From contig JAKSZU010000009.1 of assembly GCA_026018925.1 (NCBI GenBank), positions 36,508,415 to 36,572,414 of the forward strand: 64,000 nt of DNA. Direction: 5' to 3'. Source of the DNA: Tupaia tana. Taxonomy: Eukaryota; Chordata; Mammalia; Scandentia; Tupaiidae. This document shows positions 10,446 through 22,258 of this stretch, one piece after another. Below the pieces are notes generated by a model. The model was not told the origin of the DNA. It made no database searches and saw nothing but the letters and a program-made list of their open reading frames with translations. Made by a program: the position numbers and the translations under genes. Each line of letters starts with the position of its first letter. Position 1 is the first letter of the stretch.

Positions 10446-10632
10446 TTTTTAGAATTATTTTATTTAACTTTATTTATTTTAGTTTGGCCAGAGAGGGACA
10501 GAGCAAGAGCGAGAGAGTGAGAGAGAGAGACAGGGAAAGTGAAAAAGCAAGCTACCACGTCCAGGACTCGAACCGTGGTTGGCCATGTGGAAGTTCAGAA
10601 CCCTTAACCACCATGCCACCTGCAAGCCCCCC
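10446..10632 (-). mobile_element. SINE type A with clear TSD
   Basis: Reversed tail TTATTTAACTTTATTTATTT, GTTTGGCCAGAGAGGGACAG, and a head with CAGGACTCGAACCGTGGTTG. The TSD ACAAAGGAATATT is present at 10433-10445 and 10633-10645. Confidence 0.85.
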
Positions 10633-10716
10633 ACAAAGGAATATTAAAGCCCACCCATCTACTAGTCAAGGACTACCTCAATTTCTATCTCATGATTTTT
10701 TCTAAGACCATTTGCA

Positions 10717-11015
10717 GGACCAGCAGATGGTGTAGTAGTTCTGTCACTGGACTTCCACATGGTCAACCGTGGTTTGAGTACTGAACCCAGAGGTTTGAAA
10801 CTCTCTCAGGGCGCGTATGTGAGTGTGCCCAAAATCCCAAAAGGAGAATGGAAGAGAAGGGATTGTGACATTGCCATCTTCCTGGGGCAAGGGGTAATTT
10901 CTCACTTTCTGTCTCTCTCTCTCTCTGTCTCTCCAGCCAATGCACATGCCCTATAACAAAAATCTCTCAAAATAAATAATAAATGAATGAATGAATGAAT
11001 GAATAAATAAATACA
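10717..11015 (+). mobile_element. SINE, type B/C intermediate, with (AATG)n tail
   Basis: Head GGACCAGCAGATGGTGTAGT, core AAGGAGAATGGAAGAGAAGG, 3' end CATGCCCTATAACAAAAATC. An expanded tail of ATAA and (AATG)n units runs at about 10,970-11,010. Confidence 0.75.
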
Positions 11016-11817
11016 TGTGCTATTTGCTAGTATATTTGCTAGTATTTAAAACTGAACATTTATGACTATTTTACCCATTAAAAAGTATGTCGAAGTCATG
11101 TTAAAGTAAAAACTGTTCTCCTTTCTGTCTACTGAAAATTTCTAAGAAGTGTATGCAGCACAGCTTAATATTTCTTTTAATTGTTTGGTCCACTTGTTTC
11201 AAATGATTGGTCTTGCTCTCCCTCCTAATTAATGAGTTGTAACCTGAGAGTGGGAGATTAACTCTGACCCTGTTTTGGGGACAAGCTAAGAAAGCCTGCT
11301 GAGAGCCTTTGGTTATGTATATAATTTTGATGTCTGAGGTAGATTATCAACATAAATTGGTTCCCCGAAAAGAGATATTGAGCACATACTAAAAAACTCT
11401 TGTCATCTGCCATTCCAATCAAACTTCAAGCAATGTTGCAATAAAAGTGACTGATTTGTATTCCCTCATATCATCTTGCTTATTCTCCCTCTTCACTCAG
11501 ACCATCTGGTAGGTTTCTGCACACAATACCCTGCACAGTTACTAAATAGAGCATTGCCTGTTTGAGGAAAAAAACTCAAATATTAGTTGCTTCTCTCTTT
11601 CTATTGAAGGCAGGATTGCTCTGCTTCATTGAAGAAACCTTCCAGTGGACTGCGATATAGCTTCTATTACATTAAGCTTTTTATGAGACTTAAGCTATAA
11701 TGCCTCATTCTCTCCCGATTCCATTGTTCTTTTTTGTTCCTCTTGTACATTGCCATGCAATATTTCTTCAACATTTTAGGTGATTTGCTTATTTCTTTTT
11801 TTTCTGAAAACACTAAA
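11016..11817. other. Intergenic DNA, unassigned
   Basis: No gene found. The block 11,200-11,470 is richer in G/C than its surroundings and ends with GTTGCAATAAAAGTGAC; an old LTR fragment is possible but was not recognised. Confidence 0.3.
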
Positions 11818-11834
11818 CCATGTGTTAACATTTT

Positions 11835-12094
11835 TTTTTTGAGAGTTTTTTTTCGCTATAGGGCACGTGCGCTCGCCAGACAGACAGAGAGAGACATAGA
11901 AACAGAAAGCAGGAAATCGCCCCCCAAGGGGGATGGTCACGCTGCAATCCCTTCTCCTCCATTCTCCTCTCGGGATCTTGGGCACGCACGCACACGTGCC
12001 CGGCGTGAGTTTTAAGCCACCGGGTCCAGGTCGCGAACCGCGGTCGACTACGTGGGAGTCCAGCGACATAGCCATTACACTAACTGCTGGTTCC
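11835..12094 (-). mobile_element. SINE type B with 17-bp TSD
   Basis: Reversed 3' end CGCTATAGGGCACGTGCGCT, core, and head ending AACTGCTGGTTCC. CCATGTGTTAACATTTT flanks both sides (11818-11834 and 12095-12111), identical over 17 bp, so the insertion is recent. Confidence 0.9.
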
Positions 12095-12559
12095 CCATGT
12101 GTTAACATTTTATCACAAACTTTTCTTCTTTTAAGAAATAACTATAATCTTCCCCATCCCACCATATAGCCACACATACAGTTCTTATGTACATGGTTGA
12201 TAAGGTCACAATGATCAAAATGCATTATCCCAACAAAGTCTTATAACATGTTTTGAATAGTAATCTTTTCTTTAACGTCAAGACTGGGTGTTTCACCAAA
12301 TTGGCTTATTAAATTCCAGCTCTCTGTCAGTCTATTCCTTTGGAGTGGCCAGAGAATATTGTCAGAAACATAGCTGCCTTTGATCTAGGACTGTATTTAA
12401 GGAGATAATGTCATCCTGAACATTTTGACAGAGGAGAGAAATTTAATGACTGGGAAACTTAGAGATTTTTATCAACAAAAAAATTCCTATTTTACAGTTA
12501 AATATATTTATCCTAGTCTCATCTGTTCCCTTACTAGACTTTAAAAATGAAAGAATCTC

Positions 12560-12820
12560 GGACTAGCATATGGTGTAATGGTTATGTTGCTGGACTCCCA
12601 CATAGTTGACCGCAGTTCGAGTCCTGGACCCGGCAGCTTAAAACACACTGGGCACGTGTGCATATGTACCCAAAATCCCAAGAGGGGAATGGAGGAAAAG
12701 GATTGCAGTGTGACCATCCCCCCCAGAGGGTGATTTCTTGCTTTCTGTATCTCTGTCTCTCTCTGTCTCTCTGGTGAGTGCAGCAAAAATCTCTTTAAAA
12801 AATAAATTAAAAAAAAAACT
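12560..12820 (+). mobile_element. SINE type B, older copy
   Basis: Head GGACTAGCATATGGTGTAAT, B box GCAGTTCGAGTCCTGGACC, core AGAGGGGAATGGAGGAAAAG, CCCCCCAGAGGGTGATTTCT, and a shortened 3' end lacking the CCCTATAG word. Confidence 0.75.
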
Positions 12821-12837
12821 ATGCTTAACAGTTACAC

Positions 12838-12985
12838 GCTTTCTTTTTGGGGTGATGAAGAAACTCTAGAACTATATGGTAGTGAGAATTGCACAATATT
12901 GTAAATGTATTAAATGCCACTGAACTGTACACTTTAAAGTGGTTAAAATTTTGAAATGAATATTACATATATTTTACTATTATTT
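12838..12985 (+). mobile_element. Old LINE-1 3' end fragment
   Basis: It reads like the L1M 3' UTR: GGTAGTGAGAATTGCACAA, AATGTATTAAATGCCACTGA, CTGTACACTTTAAAGTGGTT. A related end occurs at 46,990-47,095. Confidence 0.7.
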
Positions 12986-13090
12986 AAAATGAAAGGAATC
13001 TGGAGAAAAAGAATAGGAAAAAGTATGAAAAAAAAATTCTCATTGCTGACCCTCCCATTATTCTTCTACTTATCTGCCAATTCCTTCTCT

Positions 13091-13367
13091 TTTTTTTTTT
13101 TTCTTTTTTTTTTTTTTTGGAGAGGTTTTTTTGCTATAGGGTGCGTGCACTCGCCAGACAGACAGAGACATAGAGACAGAAAGCGAGAAATCACCCCCCA
13201 GGGGGGATGGCCACGCCTCAATCCCTTCTTCTCCATTCTCCTCTCGGGATCTTGGGCACGCAAACACACATGCCCAGCGTGAGCTTAAGCCACTGGGTCT
13301 GGAACTCGAACTGCGGTAGACTACATGCAAGTCCAGTGACATAGCCATTACACTAACTGCTGATCCC
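13091..13367 (-). mobile_element. SINE type B with 18-bp TSD
   Basis: TCTGCCAATTCCTTCTCT is duplicated at 13073-13090 and 13368-13385. The SINE has a long reversed T tail, the ATCACCCCCCAGGGGGGATG palindrome and a head ending AACTGCTGATCCC. Confidence 0.9.
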
Positions 13368-13385
13368 TCTGCCAATTCCTTCTCT

Positions 13386-14226
13386 CCCTAGCTATGTGAG
13401 GTTTCTTGTTATGCACTGTGTATGGAGAACTGCCTTTTTTGTATCTCTTTTAGGTCTGCCTTTCTGAGTCAGTGCTGCATGTCTCTCAAATTATATCTTC
13501 ACTCTTTCCTCAGTCTTGCCAATAATCACATACATTTCCATCCTGTTTACATTGTAGAAATATCACATTTTAGATGAAAATATTTCTCTCCAACAAAATA
13601 GTTCTATTTTCCCAGAAAGGTATTGGCGAGGAACACTATAATGGAAATAAGGAAAATTAGGATATACCATGCTATTGTTAAAGAAGGATTGAGTTTAAGA
13701 TAAAATCAATTAGCGCTTGACAATTTACCATATAGTACAGGTAAAGTGAATTAGCCTCAACCTAAATTTCTGACCTATAAAGAAAGGGATAATAAGTACC
13801 ATCTGGGGGATTGTGACTTTTACATATGATTATGTTTAAGGTATTGTCACATACAAGACACATTCAATAAGTATTAACCCCATCACCCTTATTATCTAGC
13901 TCTGGTCACTAATGAGGTAGATAGTATTCAGCAAATCTTTTATTTTCTTTAACTAGTATTGCCTCTGAGTAAAATGAGGGATATGAGCAATGCTGTGTTC
14001 TTTAGCAGCAGGAAAAAGAACGGGTAGATCTTGAACAAAGAAGAGTTTTATCTCTGTAAAATCATCTGGGTTATTTTCATTTTACATCGTGCAAGACACT
14101 GTAGCATACAGAGCCCTATCTTTATCATTTAATGAAGTACAGGTTCATTACATTACTTTGTTTTCGTAGAAACACAACCAATAATTTTCAAAATTACACA
14201 AAATCAAACACTATGACTTTGAATTA
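13386..14226. other. Intergenic DNA with one MIR-like patch
   Basis: Apart from a MIR-like fragment at about 13,745-13,890, nothing is recognised. Confidence 0.4.
13745..13890 (+). mobile_element. MIR fragment
   Basis: Degenerate MIR core: GCCTCAACCTAAATTTCTGA, CCTATAAAGAAAGGGATAAT, and a terminal ACATACAAGACACATTCAAT. The head is missing. Confidence 0.5.
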
Positions 14227-14240
14227 TAAAAGTGAATCTA

Positions 14241-14506
14241 CGGGGACCATCAGGTGGAATGGTGGTTAAGGTGTTGGACTACCACATAGCCAGTTGTGGT
14301 TCGAGTCCAGGACTGGAAGCTTGAAAATCACTCTAGGCACATGAGTATATGTGCCCCAAATCCCCAAAGGTGAATGGAGAAGAAAGAATTGCAGCATGGC
14401 CATCTTCCCAGGGGGTGATTTCTCACTTTCCCCCCTCACTGTCTCTTTGTCTCTCTCTGGTAAGTACCCTATGGCAAAAACCTTAAAAAATAATTAATTA
14501 ATCAAA
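14241..14506 (+). mobile_element. SINE type C with 14-bp TSD
   Basis: TAAAAGTGAATCTA (14227-14240) and TAAAAGTTAATCTA (14507-14520) flank the element. Head GGGGACCATCAGGTGGAATG, linker GCTTGAAAATCACTCTAGGC, end ACCCTATGGCAAAAACC. Confidence 0.85.
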
Positions 14507-14689
14507 TAAAAGTTAATCTATGGCTACATACACACACACTTTTCTTCTAATGAGAGAACACTCAGATAGATGACCCTCTTGAAATATTTTGTATTTTTGT
14601 CGTGCAGGTAAGCATACATAATATCATCTAGAAAGTCTTTCATTCAAACTAATTTATTCAATTTTTTGTTCTACTAATTTGAGAGAAAA

Positions 14690-14856
14690 TACATATTCAC
14701 CCCCCAGGAAGTTGGCAATGCCACAATCCCTTCTCCATTCTCCTCTCGGGATTTCAGGCATGTATGCACACACCCCTGGTGTAAGTTTTAAGGGACTTAA
14801 ATCTTGGTCAACCACATGGAGTTCAGCTTCTTAACCATTACTCTACCTGCTGGCCC
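14690..14856 (-). mobile_element. SINE type B/C, 3'-truncated fragment
   Basis: The reversed core (CACCCCCCAGGAAGTTGGCA, CCATTCTCCTCTCGGGATTT) and the head (ACCTGCTGGCCCCC) are present. The pyrimidine run and 3' end are lost. Confidence 0.7.
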
Positions 14857-14876
14857 CCAATAAGGTATTTTTTTCT

Positions 14877-15059
14877 TTTTTTAAGAATTATTTTATTTAA
14901 CTTTATTTACTTATATAATTTGACCAGAGAGGGACAGAGTGAGAAAGAGAGAGATAGAGGGAAAGTGAGAAAACTAGCCACCAGGTCTGGGACTCAAACT
15001 ATAGTTCGCCATGTAGGAGTCAGGCACTCTTAACCACCAAGCCACCTGCCACATCCCCA
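14877..15059 (-). mobile_element. SINE type A
   Basis: Reversed tail TTATTTAACTTTATTTACTT, ATAATTTGACCAGAGAGGGA, AGGTCTGGGACTCAAACTAT, and head ending CCTGCCACATCCCC. It abuts the SINE fragment at 14,690-14,856. Confidence 0.75.
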
Positions 15060-15109
15060 TTGGTTATTTCTTATGTAAAGATTTTTGTAATTGAAATATA
15101 TACTGGTAA

Positions 15110-15111
<2 letters not shown>

Positions 15112-15145
<34 letters not shown>

Positions 15146-15151
15146 AAGGTT

Positions 15152-15182
<31 letters not shown>

Positions 15183-15412
15183 GCTATAGGGTGCGTGTGC
15201 TTGCCAGAAAGACAGAGAGACAGAAAGTGAGAAATCATCCCCCAGGGGCATGGCCACATCTCAATCCCTTCTCCTCCATTCTCCTCTTGGGAACTTGGGC
15301 ACACACGCACATGTGCCCAGCATGAGTTTAAGCCACCAGGTTCAGGACTCGAACTGTGGTCGACTACATGGGAGTCCAGCGACGCAACCATTATGCCATC
15401 TGCTGGTCCCCC
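15112..15412 (-). mobile_element. SINE type B with (GT)n and (TTTTG)n tail
   Basis: TATACTGGTAATT (15099-15111) and TATATTGGTAATT (15413-15425) flank the copy. The reversed tail has expanded into (GT)n at about 15,112-15,141 and (TTTTG)n at about 15,152-15,182. The head ends CATCTGCTGGTCCCC. Confidence 0.85.
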
Positions 15413-15425
15413 TATATTGGTAATT

Positions 15426-15990
15426 CTAATATATTATTTAAACATTCATGATTTTGTCTACTCAACCATTCGGGTGGAAAAAACTGAATCAACAAAAAAG
15501 TGTATTAAGTGTCTATGATGTGCCAGACATTGTAGTTGACAGTTCTCATAGACTTTGTGATTTAGCAGGGCATACAGATTTAAATAAAATTGCCTACTAA
15601 TTAAAACAAAATTACATTTACTACAAAGAAAGATACATCGTACTATGAAACTCTCTAATAGAGGAATTTAACCTAAAATCACAGGTGTCAGGAAAAGCCT
15701 ATATTAGTGTTTCTCTTCATAAGGATACACAAAAGAGCTTTACTTAATTTTTATATTCTAAGTTGGATTAATGGTACCCTTGTTCATTCAATCATATAAG
15801 TTTGAATTTTATAATTATCATTATCTAGCCTTCTTCCTAGACTTCACTTGCCTCCAGATATGACAGCCTGTCATTCTTCTAAGCACTGTCTCACATATTT
15901 TGGCCTTTCTTATAATTTCATTGTTTCAACACACAATAATGAAATATCATTTACCATCGGACAGTTTTAATGTTCCCTTTCCACTCTTCA
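15426..15990. other. Intergenic DNA, nothing firm
   Basis: No gene or definite repeat. GTGCCAGACATTGTAGTTGA near 15,520 resembles the conserved core of an ancient interspersed repeat but was not assigned. Confidence 0.35.
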
Positions 15991-15993
15991 ACC

Positions 15994-16263
15994 TTTTTTT
16001 TTTTTTTTTTGGAGAGGTTTTTTACCATAGGGCACGTGCAATCACCAGACAGACAGAGAGAGACAGAGAGACAGAAGGCAAGAAATCACCCCCCAGAGGG
16101 GATGGCCATGGCGCAATCATTTCTACCTCCATTCTCCTCTCGGGATCTTGGGCACGCACACACATGCGTCTGGCGTGAGTTTAAGCCACCGGGTCTGGGA
16201 CTCAAACCGCGGTTGGCTACATGGAAGTCCAGCGACATAGCCATTACGCTAACTGCTGGTCCC
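15994..16263 (-). mobile_element. SINE type B
   Basis: Reversed T tail, GAGAGGTTTTTTACCATAGG, CACCCCCCAGAGGGGATGGC, CTCTCGGGATCTTGGGCACG, and head ending AACTGCTGGTCCC. No clean TSD was found. Confidence 0.85.
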
Positions 16264-16353
16264 TCTCCATCCCTTCTTGACTATTGAGGCCAGAGTAATC
16301 TTTTTTTGAATTACTTCAGTCGTCTATGTTTGCAATCTCTCCCTCACTCAGTG

Positions 16354-16490
16354 GTTTCAAAACACTGGGCCTTAGATCACCTGAGAGAACTTTTTCAATT
16401 GAAAATTTCTGAGTCTTCATTCCAAATCTCCTGAATAAAACTCTGAAGATAGGGCCCAGAATTTTGATATTAATAAAAACTTTCCAGCTT
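16354..16490 (+). mobile_element. MER5-type hAT DNA transposon fragment
   Basis: It reads like a MER5-class non-autonomous hAT-Charlie element: GGCCTTAGATCACCTGAGAG, TTTCTGAGTCTTCATTCC, GGGCCCAGAATTTTGATATT. Old and diverged. Confidence 0.5.
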
Positions 16491-16629
16491 TTATTATCTC
16501 AACATACCTTTCTAGCCCCCTATCTTGTCTTGCTGCCCCACACATGAGACTATAGGTAGTTATTAAATCCTGTGTCTTTCTCATTTCTGTGTACATGGTG
16601 TACTGTTCTTTTTATTAGAACACACTCTT

Positions 16630-16887
16630 GGGACCAGCAGATGTTGTAATTGTTACGTTGCTGGACTCCCATGTAGTCGACCACAGTTCACGTCCCGTAC
16701 CTAGCAGTTTAAACTCATGCCAGGCCTGTGTGAGTGTGTGCCCAAGATCCCGAGAGGAGACTGGAGGAGAAGGGATTGTGTCATGACCATCCCCTCTGGG
16801 GGGTGATTTCTCACTTTCTGTCTCTCCGTCTCTCTGATGAGAGCACACACCCTATAGCAAAAATTCTCTCTTTAAAAAAAATAAGAA
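16630..16887 (+). mobile_element. SINE type B with TSD
   Basis: AGAACACACTCT flanks both sides (16617-16628 and 16888-16899). Head GGGACCAGCAGATGTTGTAA, core CCGAGAGGAGACTGGAGGAG, end CACCCTATAGCAAAAATTCT. Confidence 0.88.
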
Positions 16888-18243
16888 GAACACACTCTCT
16901 CTGCATGTTGGTCAATTACAATAATTATTTTGAAACTTTCATTCCAAGGCCACTTCTTCCATTGTGCTCTTTGACTTCCATCAAACTAGAATTGATTTCC
17001 CATTCTGAGAAATCTTGAAATGTTTCACTTATAGCATTTATGCTTTGTGTTAGAATACAGCGTATTTCCCCTATTAGACTATCATCTTGTAAAGACTTTT
17101 TCATAGACAATTTGTACCTACTATATGCTTGTCTCTGTTCTTTGCACATAGGTGATGCGAAGATGTTTGCTGAAAAAGATGAAACAATTTTCACTGCTCT
17201 ATCAGGACAGATCCTCTGGAACTACAAAAGTTATTAAAGTATATACCATGCTTTCCATAAATATATAAACATAGATATATAGATACGTAAATATATCAAC
17301 TTATGTGGTTTGAATATACTCTTTTCATTAATACAGGATTGATGCCAATTTTTAATCATTCACTCAATTTTATTTTACTCTCTAACTTCTAATCCATCCA
17401 TTTTCAAATGGCAAAAGAGATATGCCTTTTCCAGTGGCAAGGCTGATGATGTCATGCTGTGAATGACCAAGAAAACAGCGCTGGAGCAGAAAGCTTCTTG
17501 GCATTTCTTTAAGTAAAACTTCCAAAGGTTACTTCCAAAGTTTGATTATTTTTAACTTGTTCTTATCCAGTGAACTAAATTCACACTAGACTAAAATAAG
17601 AAGAAGAAAGAAAAAAAAAAAAAGCCTGCCATAAAATCAGTGGAATGATCATTAAAACTTCAAAAAGGTTTTGATTTATACAAAAACATAAATGTCTCAT
17701 TGATTGGATGAAATCAAGTACCTTTTAATAAGTAGGGCACAATGCCAATTAGTTTTCAAGAAAAAGGCTTTTATAGCAGAATATGTCCTAGATTTATACA
17801 AAAATGATAAGGTCTTTAATGCTTTGTAGGATAAATGTGAACCAATGTGGAAATTTGCTCCAAATTCCAGGGCCTCTAGGAAGTTTTACTAGCCTAGAAG
17901 ATAATTGTTTTAATTGATAAACATTCCAATAAAAACTAGAAATAACCCCTGCAGCATTAAAGGTAAATGACTTGCTTTCTCTATGTTTTTTTTGTTTGTT
18001 CATTTGTCTTGTTCTTTGGATTATCAATTCTCTTTTACAAGAAGGAAATATTTCCTTAGGGATTGGGAAGTAGGTTTCATGTTCCTTTTGAAACTTTTCT
18101 TCTGTCTTCTGTCCAAGGTGTCTTTGTCTTTCTGTTTTCAACTGAGTGTGCAAGGTCCTCTACTTTTGTAACCCTCTTCATTGACCAGACTTGGACTACT
18201 TTCCCATGTCCAAAGTTATCCCAGTCCTTTAGGAGTCATTTAG
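16888..18243. other. Intergenic DNA, no gene recognised
   Basis: The frames at 16,925-17,237 and 17,794-18,296 show no family resemblance, splice context or bias, and they overlap on opposite strands. Treated as non-coding. Confidence 0.4.
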
Positions 18244-18420
18244 ATAAGTGTTTCTCAAGTTTCAATATACGCATGAATCACTTGGCATCTTGTTAAAAAT
18301 GAATATTCTCATTCAGAAAGGCTGGGTCAGGGTCAGCAATTCTGCATTTCTAGTAAGTTCTCGATGATGCCCATGCCTGCTAATTTGCAGACAGCAATTT
18401 GAATAGCAGGGTCTTAGGAG
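18244..18420 (+). mobile_element. MER5A-like hAT-Charlie MITE
   Basis: GTGTTTCTCAAGTTTCAATA, ATGAATCACTTGGCATCTTG, CAATTCTGCATTTCTAGTAA, GATGATGCCCATGCCTGC: the ordered words of MER5A, a non-autonomous hAT-Charlie DNA transposon shared by placental mammals. Confidence 0.7.
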
Positions 18421-20206
18421 ACAGAAAAATTTTTTAATCAATTCAACTTTAACTATCTGATAATGACTTTAAAAGTTTTGCCCTGCACGGAAAACACAGA
18501 TTTTGAAATAAACTATCAATTACTCCTATATGAAATCATATGAAAATTTTACGTACAACAGTGATAGCCACAAAATTTGGAAGATTATCACTGAATCCTT
18601 TAAATCACAGGACAAAGTAGACAGATGTTTCGCCTATAAAAAGTGCAAGCCTACTCATTAGAAAATGAGGAAGCAGATGTTAATTCTCTTACTTTATGAA
18701 TGAGGAAACTGAGTTATAGTGATATTAAATAGATCACAATGATTGTAATCAAAACAAAGAGGATCTGAATTCTGACTTTTTGACTACAGAAATCTATGCG
18801 TTTTGTACATCACATACCTCCCTGACAATAAGAAAAATATTTCAGAGTCATGGATAGGTTGAAACGTTCTTTAGGTGCTTTAAAATGTTTAACATTTATG
18901 TATTAGGTAGATGCAACTAGATTCTGAAGGAAAGGGAAAATAGCATTTGCTAATCTATTTTGTAATAAAAATACACACAGGAACATACATTAATGTAATA
19001 CTATTAATAAGTACAGAATTTAAATTTTATATTTAGATAAATCCCTAAACTTTACACTTGGTAAAGCTGATTCAACCAAGAAAAAACGCTTAGGTAAATT
19101 TAGGTGAATAACCTATTTTTAACATAGCTTTGTTTCTTTTTATTTTTTTGAGTTTTCTGGATCTTTGTCCAGCATTAAATTTCACTAGCTCATCTTAGCA
19201 ATGTCATTACTCAGTTGTGTTTCTTTAAATCTTGAATAGTCTTTTCTAAATATAATTTTAATATACACTGTACTGCATTATTGTAATATAATTTAGAGTA
19301 AAATTCAAGAAACAATAATAACAGCAGGATTCCATGTCCAATGTACTGCAGACTGATCTTAAAATAGAGTCCAGAATAATAGTCCCCATTATCAGCTTAA
19401 GATCTGAAAGAGACTAAGAAATAAATAAGATGTAATGGGAAGGGCATAATCTACCTCATTTTATGGTAGTTTTTATTTCTCTACATTCAGTCAGCCACAA
19501 TCATTTCCTAAAGCTGAATAAATAAACAACACATAGAAAACATCTTAAAGCATATAAAATCCAATAATAATCATAAGTAGAAATATTTTTCAATCTAAAT
19601 TACTGCCATTTAGTTGAAACAATTTTTCTCTTAAGTCAAAAATACCCATATTTTAAACCACTTTTTCACATTCAATCTACTTTTCAAAGGTTACAAGAAT
19701 AAGATTAACATGGAGAATAAGAGACAGCAGCAGTTTTTTTCAAATTTATTGTGTGCCCCACATCAGGGCATTTGGCAGATGCTCACTTGGGTCCAGCGTA
19801 AGCTCTCCTGTCTAGAATAGACTCTCATGCATAGATGCCGAATAGTCAAACCTGTACAACTCAAACACTGTTAGACTTGTAGTCTAAGGCGTGATCCATG
19901 TTTTATAGGACTGTTTTTAAGATGAAAGAAATCATGGGCTCATTCTACCATCTAAATGACGTTATTTTGGGGGTAAGTTTCACGTTAGCCATAAATTCTA
20001 ATCTTTTGATGGGCAAATAATCCATGATAGTTCTCTGTTCTCTTCTGCTTGTGACCTGCCCTCTTCATTGTGTTTATTCTCTGAATGGGTGGTTCGCTCA
20101 CTTCTTTAATTGTTGAGTTGCTAACACTCAACTTTTGAGTGTGCCTGGTATGTCACTTCCAAAATTGTATATCTCCAGGTCATTCAGTAGAAGTGAACAA
20201 CCTCAG
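18421..20206. other. Intergenic DNA with one MIR-like patch
   Basis: A minus-strand MIR fragment is likely at about 18,650-18,745 (TTATGAATGAGGAAACTGAG). Otherwise A/T-rich DNA without recognisable features. Confidence 0.4.
18650..18745 (-). mobile_element. MIR fragment
   Basis: GAATGAGGAAACTGAGTTAT and the following ATAGATCACA are the reverse-strand MIR core. Short and old. Confidence 0.45.
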
Positions 20207-20226
20207 AAATTACCAGGCATAACTTT

Positions 20227-20491
20227 GGGACCAACAGTTAGTGTAATGGCTATGTTGCTGAACTACCATGTAGCCAACTGCAGTTTGAATCCCAGACCCG
20301 GTGGCTTAAACTCACACCAGGTGCGTGTGCAGGCGTTCCCAAGATCTCAAGAGGAGAATGGAGGAGAAGGGATTGCAGCGTGGCCATCCCCCCTGGAGGG
20401 TGATTTCTTGCTTTCTATCTCTGTGTCTCTCTCTGTCTTTCTGGCAAGTGTACGCACCCTATAGTAAAAACCTCTGCAAAAAATAATAATA
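20227..20491 (+). mobile_element. SINE type B with 20-bp TSD
   Basis: AAATTACCAGGCATAACTTT occurs at 20207-20226 and again at 20492-20511 without change, so this is a recent insertion. Head GGGACCAACAGTTAGTGTAA, end CACCCTATAGTAAAAACCTC. Confidence 0.93.
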
Positions 20492-20511
20492 AAATTACCA
20501 GGCATAACTTT

Positions 20512-21690
20512 AATTAAAGTAGTTTAAGACAGAGAAAATAATTTATCTAAATTTATAAAAAGATGCAAAGAATAGGTTATTTCAAGCAAAGTTTCACATG
20601 CTGTGTGATATTTGCTTGTTACAGAAATATATGAGTATAGTTAAACATGCCATATACTGGTAGGATGTTAGTTCTCTAATACCAGAAAGTCTATCTGTAG
20701 TATTTCATAGTTAATCATACACCTGTATGTTTATTTGCTTCAGATAGAATCAATAAAAAATATTTTCCTTTGGGTAAATAAAGGTTAAATTAATATATCT
20801 CCAAATATAATGATCATTAATTAATTAACTTTCAGGATGTTGCATGGAATCAATGTTACCTGAAATGCATGAGAATAATGGCCTTTTAAACTACAAAATG
20901 AAAGTAATTTATATAGTACTACCATCAATATAGCAAAGTGGTGGAACACCAAACTCAGCTCGAAGGATAAAGAAATGCTGAGTAAAATATAGTTGTATTC
21001 ATAATCATAGTGAATCTTGAAATAAAAATTTTCAGCTGCCAGACACAATGAAGGAACTCAACACCAGAGTGATAAGCACGTTAGCTGGTGTGTTGCTCTA
21101 AAAACAGCCTGAATTGTAAGCCTTGACAATTGTGAGTTAGGCTATTAAGACCCTAGTAAGAAAAGGAATCGTGACCCTGTACCTGTGTAAGGCAGACAGC
21201 TGTAACTGAGAAACCTGAAAAGAGCCAGAACAATGAGTAAGCTGCACTCTGCAAATAGAGTACCAGGGAAAAAATGTCTCTGCCTAATGGGAAGCTTCAA
21301 GAAAACATGTCTCTGCCTTCCTCTCTGGGTGGTAAAAGAAGTATACCATGAGAATTAAAACTTTAAGCTTTTAATACATTGTCCCTTAGAATCTGTATTC
21401 TACACATATGGTACAGAAATGTAAGGTAAATTTAACATTGAAAACTGCTTTCTGATACATGAAATCCCTAGTGCCTCTAGTAGGAGCAAATGCAAAAATT
21501 ACTTTCTTGGAAAATCTTCACAAACCAGGATGGCAGAAACTTCCACAGTTGCAGGGATTGGGGTGGGCAGGGACTGCCTCAATAATAAACATAAACGTAT
21601 TCACATATTCATACAATAAACACACAATATAAGTCATACATATAAAAGGATAATACTAAAAAAAAATTAAAATTAAATATATTTAGTCTG
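20512..21690. other. Intergenic DNA, unassigned
   Basis: No gene is recognised. 21,080-21,370 is a less A/T-rich patch (TAAGACCCTAGTAAG, GTAACTGAGAAACCTG) that could be an old LTR or a retroposed fragment, but I cannot name it. Confidence 0.3.
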
Positions 21691-21786
21691 ATTAAATGTA
21701 TTCAAAGAAATAAAACCCATAAGGGAAAATTGAAGAAAATAATTGCAAAGATCAATTGAACTTCTAGAAATGAAAATAGTGTCACT

Positions 21787-22219
21787 AGGGCCAGCAGGTG
21801 GCATAGGGTTAAGGTGCTGGGGGGGGAGCAGCAGGTGGCATGGTGGATAAGGATGCTGGACTCCTATATGGCCGACCGCAGTTCAAGTCCTGGACCTGGC
21901 AGCTTGCTTTCTCACTTTCTCTCTCTCTGTTTGTCTCTCTCACTCTCACTCTGTCCCTCTCTGATCAAATTAAAATAAATAAATAAATAAACAAACAAAT
22001 AAAAAATAAAGTTATAAAAAAAAGGTGCTGGACTTCCACATGGCTGACCGTAGTTCGAGTCCTGGGCCTGGAAGCCTAAAACTCATGCTACGAGCATGTG
22101 CATGCATGCCCAAAATCCCAAGAGGAGAGTGGTGTGACCATCCCCATTAGGGGTAAGTTTCTCACTATCTCTCTCTCTTTTTATGTGTCTCCAGTGAGCA
22201 CACACACCTTATAGCAAAA

Positions 22220-22258
<39 letters not shown>

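Noticed and set aside
17794-18296. Overlapping frames on both strands near 18 kb as a novel gene
   Set aside because: No family resemblance or splice structure; overlapping opposite frames in A/T-rich DNA are expected by chance, and the right end overlaps a MER5A relic.
20227-20300. tRNA genes suggested by A- and B-box motifs
   Set aside because: All such motifs lie in SINE heads that continue into SINE bodies; no free-standing tRNA with closed acceptor and anticodon arms was seen.
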